Source: Diplocloster hominis (GTDB lineage Bacteria; Bacillota; Clostridia; Lachnospirales; Lachnospiraceae). Taken from it: a stretch of DNA of 64,000 nucleotides. Shown here one piece after another: positions 63,801-64,000 of the stretch. The stretch lies in assembly GCF_032380655.1 (NCBI RefSeq), contig NZ_JAWDIY010000008.1:124001-188000 (forward strand), given 5' to 3'. The notes beneath the pieces are model-generated. The model saw nothing but the letters and a program-made list of their open reading frames with translations. It was not told the DNA's origin and ran no database searches. Each line of letters starts with the position of its first letter. Positions within the stretch are counted from its first letter, which is position 1. Position numbers and translations under genes: made by a program.

Positions 63801-64000
63801 TTTCCACTATCCGGGCAGCGTTGTCTATCATTTCCAGGTGGAGAAATCTCCGGAGAGGCAAAAGAGGTACGAGCTGAAGCTGGGCGACTACAGGGGTACT
63901 CTCGGAAAAGTAACCGTCAACGGGAAGGACGCTGGAATTCTGATTGGAAATACCAGGAGAAATGTGGATATCACTGACTATTTAACTATGGATTGCAATG
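60886..64000 (+). CDS. GH106-like glycoside hydrolase, second copy, truncated by window end
   Basis: At least 1038 codons, open to the last base. Start TTG 60886 is the only in-frame initiator after the stop at 60874, with GAGGTGG 4 nt upstream; the product begins MRTIEELKLELTNPSEAYRSAP. Landmarks as in the gene at 55670: APFWAWN, MGGFFIHSREGLETEYL, YDEDKWPSGSAGG, FFTDEPNF, TETYGCTGWDF, GCRKRDYP. The two are diverged paralogues, not a recent duplication. An in-frame 36-bp tandem repeat interrupts the middle domain (62752-62823). No signal peptide. Minus-strand frames here (60502-61518, 61861-62373, 62668-63861) are shadows. Confidence 0.82.
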   Translation, partial: MRTIEELKLELTNPSEAYRSAPFWAWNDRLKEGELVRQIDGMKEQGMGGFFIHSREGLETEYLSEEWMQAVGTAVDRAAKQHMEAWIYDEDKWPSGSAGGLVSKAERKKYTAKAISLEVFDAGRLPDRTIRMGEACADGTVVALVSARIEGRTIGEYTREEVLKAGLKIPDGMAWLVFRLEVSGESEWYNGFAPSDNLNPDAVRTFLDLTHERYKVRFQLEFGRTVKGFFTDEPNFCDFYSVFTKGRPWIPWGEGMEEYFREKRGYSFYKYLPYLYYDGEGCEKIRHDYWYTLTERFSECYAKQLYDWCEENQLQMTGHMLYENDLGYGTRVCGAAMPHYRYMHAPGIDILGEQTQEYLTVKQCTSVANQYNRDMVLTETYGCTGWDFTFEGQKWLGDWQFVLGVNRRCQHLALYSITGCRKRDYPPVFNYQTTWWENNRILEDYFGRVSACVRTGEVVRDILVIHPMSTIWTMCASAPDEDLNHVEMNMGWLDEHIFRLNRAGEEYNRLAKMLMGNHQDFDFGDEIILEEAGRAENGKLCVQERAYRIVIVPRVATLFSSTVKLLNDFMDQGGAVIWTGPMVSMIDGKYIPDESKPGKETDCWETLTGDVNGCEIPSCDTTQCGIRSLAQYPNRCRIKGLEQHPNLHRTEDYEQTLSRLNHINSRLLRVKNDRMQEDTDILSMIRKTQDGYLIFAVNNDREHQHRVMMEFAAAGAVESYDALTDVTRPVAVEAAGNGGIKFVETFTPAMSCVYFIRTGQKPLEGSAQFPYEHPHRADKVWACLGPEVLITRDMENVLTLDRCSYRLADTEQEISRLPWSPVLEVWQAQRQMRDTMGLQQIYYNGAPQRYSWIYGECGTDGRIFELKFQFEVKEVPDGALYVVVEKPLDFHLTCNQQACQETTDYFLDRKMIRFRVPGLKKGENELILRGIYRNTTELEDIYLLGDFMVDQDRCIVQDRGTLHFGDWTMQGLFHYPGSVVYHFQVEKSPERQKRYELKLGDYRGTLGKVTVNGKDAGILIGNTRRNVDITDYLTMDCN
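62752..62823 (+). repeat. In-frame 36-bp tandem duplication in the second GH106-like gene
   Basis: Two adjacent 36-bp units encode QCGIRSLAQYPN and RCRIKGLEQHPN; a degenerate third unit may follow (LHRTEDYEQ). The paralogue at 55670 has no comparable stretch. Frame is preserved. Confidence 0.8.

Noticed and set aside
62668..63861. 397-codon minus-strand frame
   Set aside because: Shadow of the second GH106-like gene, which is open on the plus strand from 60886 to the window end and keeps all family motifs.
1..64000. Complete prophage, insertion sequence or conjugative element
   Set aside because: No transposase, capsid, portal, relaxase or replication genes seen; only an integrase tail at tRNA-Ser and a possible small island near the Fic gene.

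Overview
The window looks like part of the chromosome of a gut Firmicute of the Lachnospiraceae / Clostridium cluster XIVa type. The evidence is a Gram-positive style of signalling (YesM/YesN-type two-component systems), many lipobox substrate-binding proteins, strong GGAGG ribosome binding sites, a BlaR1/BlaI-controlled class D beta-lactamase, and a dense load of plant-glycan enzymes with sugar ABC transporters. No species can be assigned from sequence reading alone.

Layout. 1-4326: a hybrid histidine kinase translationally coupled to an orphan family-5 substrate-binding lipoprotein. 4327-6512: an AT-rich accessory stretch with a Fic-domain protein and degraded or empty flanks. 6513-12575: AraC regulator, GH3 glycosidase, MBL-fold hydrolase, CE1-like esterase and YdjC/ChbG-like deacetylase, ending at a terminator. 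12790-24036: second AraC regulator, type-B carboxylesterase, a complete pentose/hexose-type ABC importer (ATPase, two permeases, binding protein), a xylose-isomerase-like sugar isomerase and a second GH3. 24099-24452: an integrase tail abutting tRNA-Ser(CGA). 24650-34064: housekeeping block with an EndoQ-like PHP/UvrD helicase fusion, ECF sigma and its DUF4179 partner, phosphofructokinase, and dnaX-ybaB-recR. 34065-38909: a repeat-rich beta-lactamase locus with bla and blaR1-blaI convergent, each side carrying a BlaI-type operator on a good promoter.

39043-64000 is one large sugar-acquisition locus. On the minus strand a YesN/YesM system is followed by a YtfQRT/YjfF-like furanose importer and a second YtfQ-like binding protein. 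Divergently, on the plus strand, a family-1 binding protein with two permeases is followed by a second YesM/YesN pair, then two GH106-like giant glycosidases bracketing a BNR-repeat sialidase-like protein and a DapA/NanA-family aldolase. The last GH106-like gene runs off the window. The set suggests sensing, import and intracellular cleavage of a complex plant oligosaccharide, possibly pectin-derived.

The most unusual non-coding signals are: (i) six GGACATGTCC palindromes phased at 20-21 bp that also fold into a 32-bp inverted repeat (55521-55646); (ii) about 19 tandem units of 23-27 bp, many of which carry a Shine-Dalgarno-like AAGGA, an ATG and a stop codon (34325-34793); (iii) a twin-hairpin motif found twice (6431-6470 and 38771-38812); and (iv) in-frame minisatellites inside two otherwise conserved enzymes (25985-26080 and 62752-62823).
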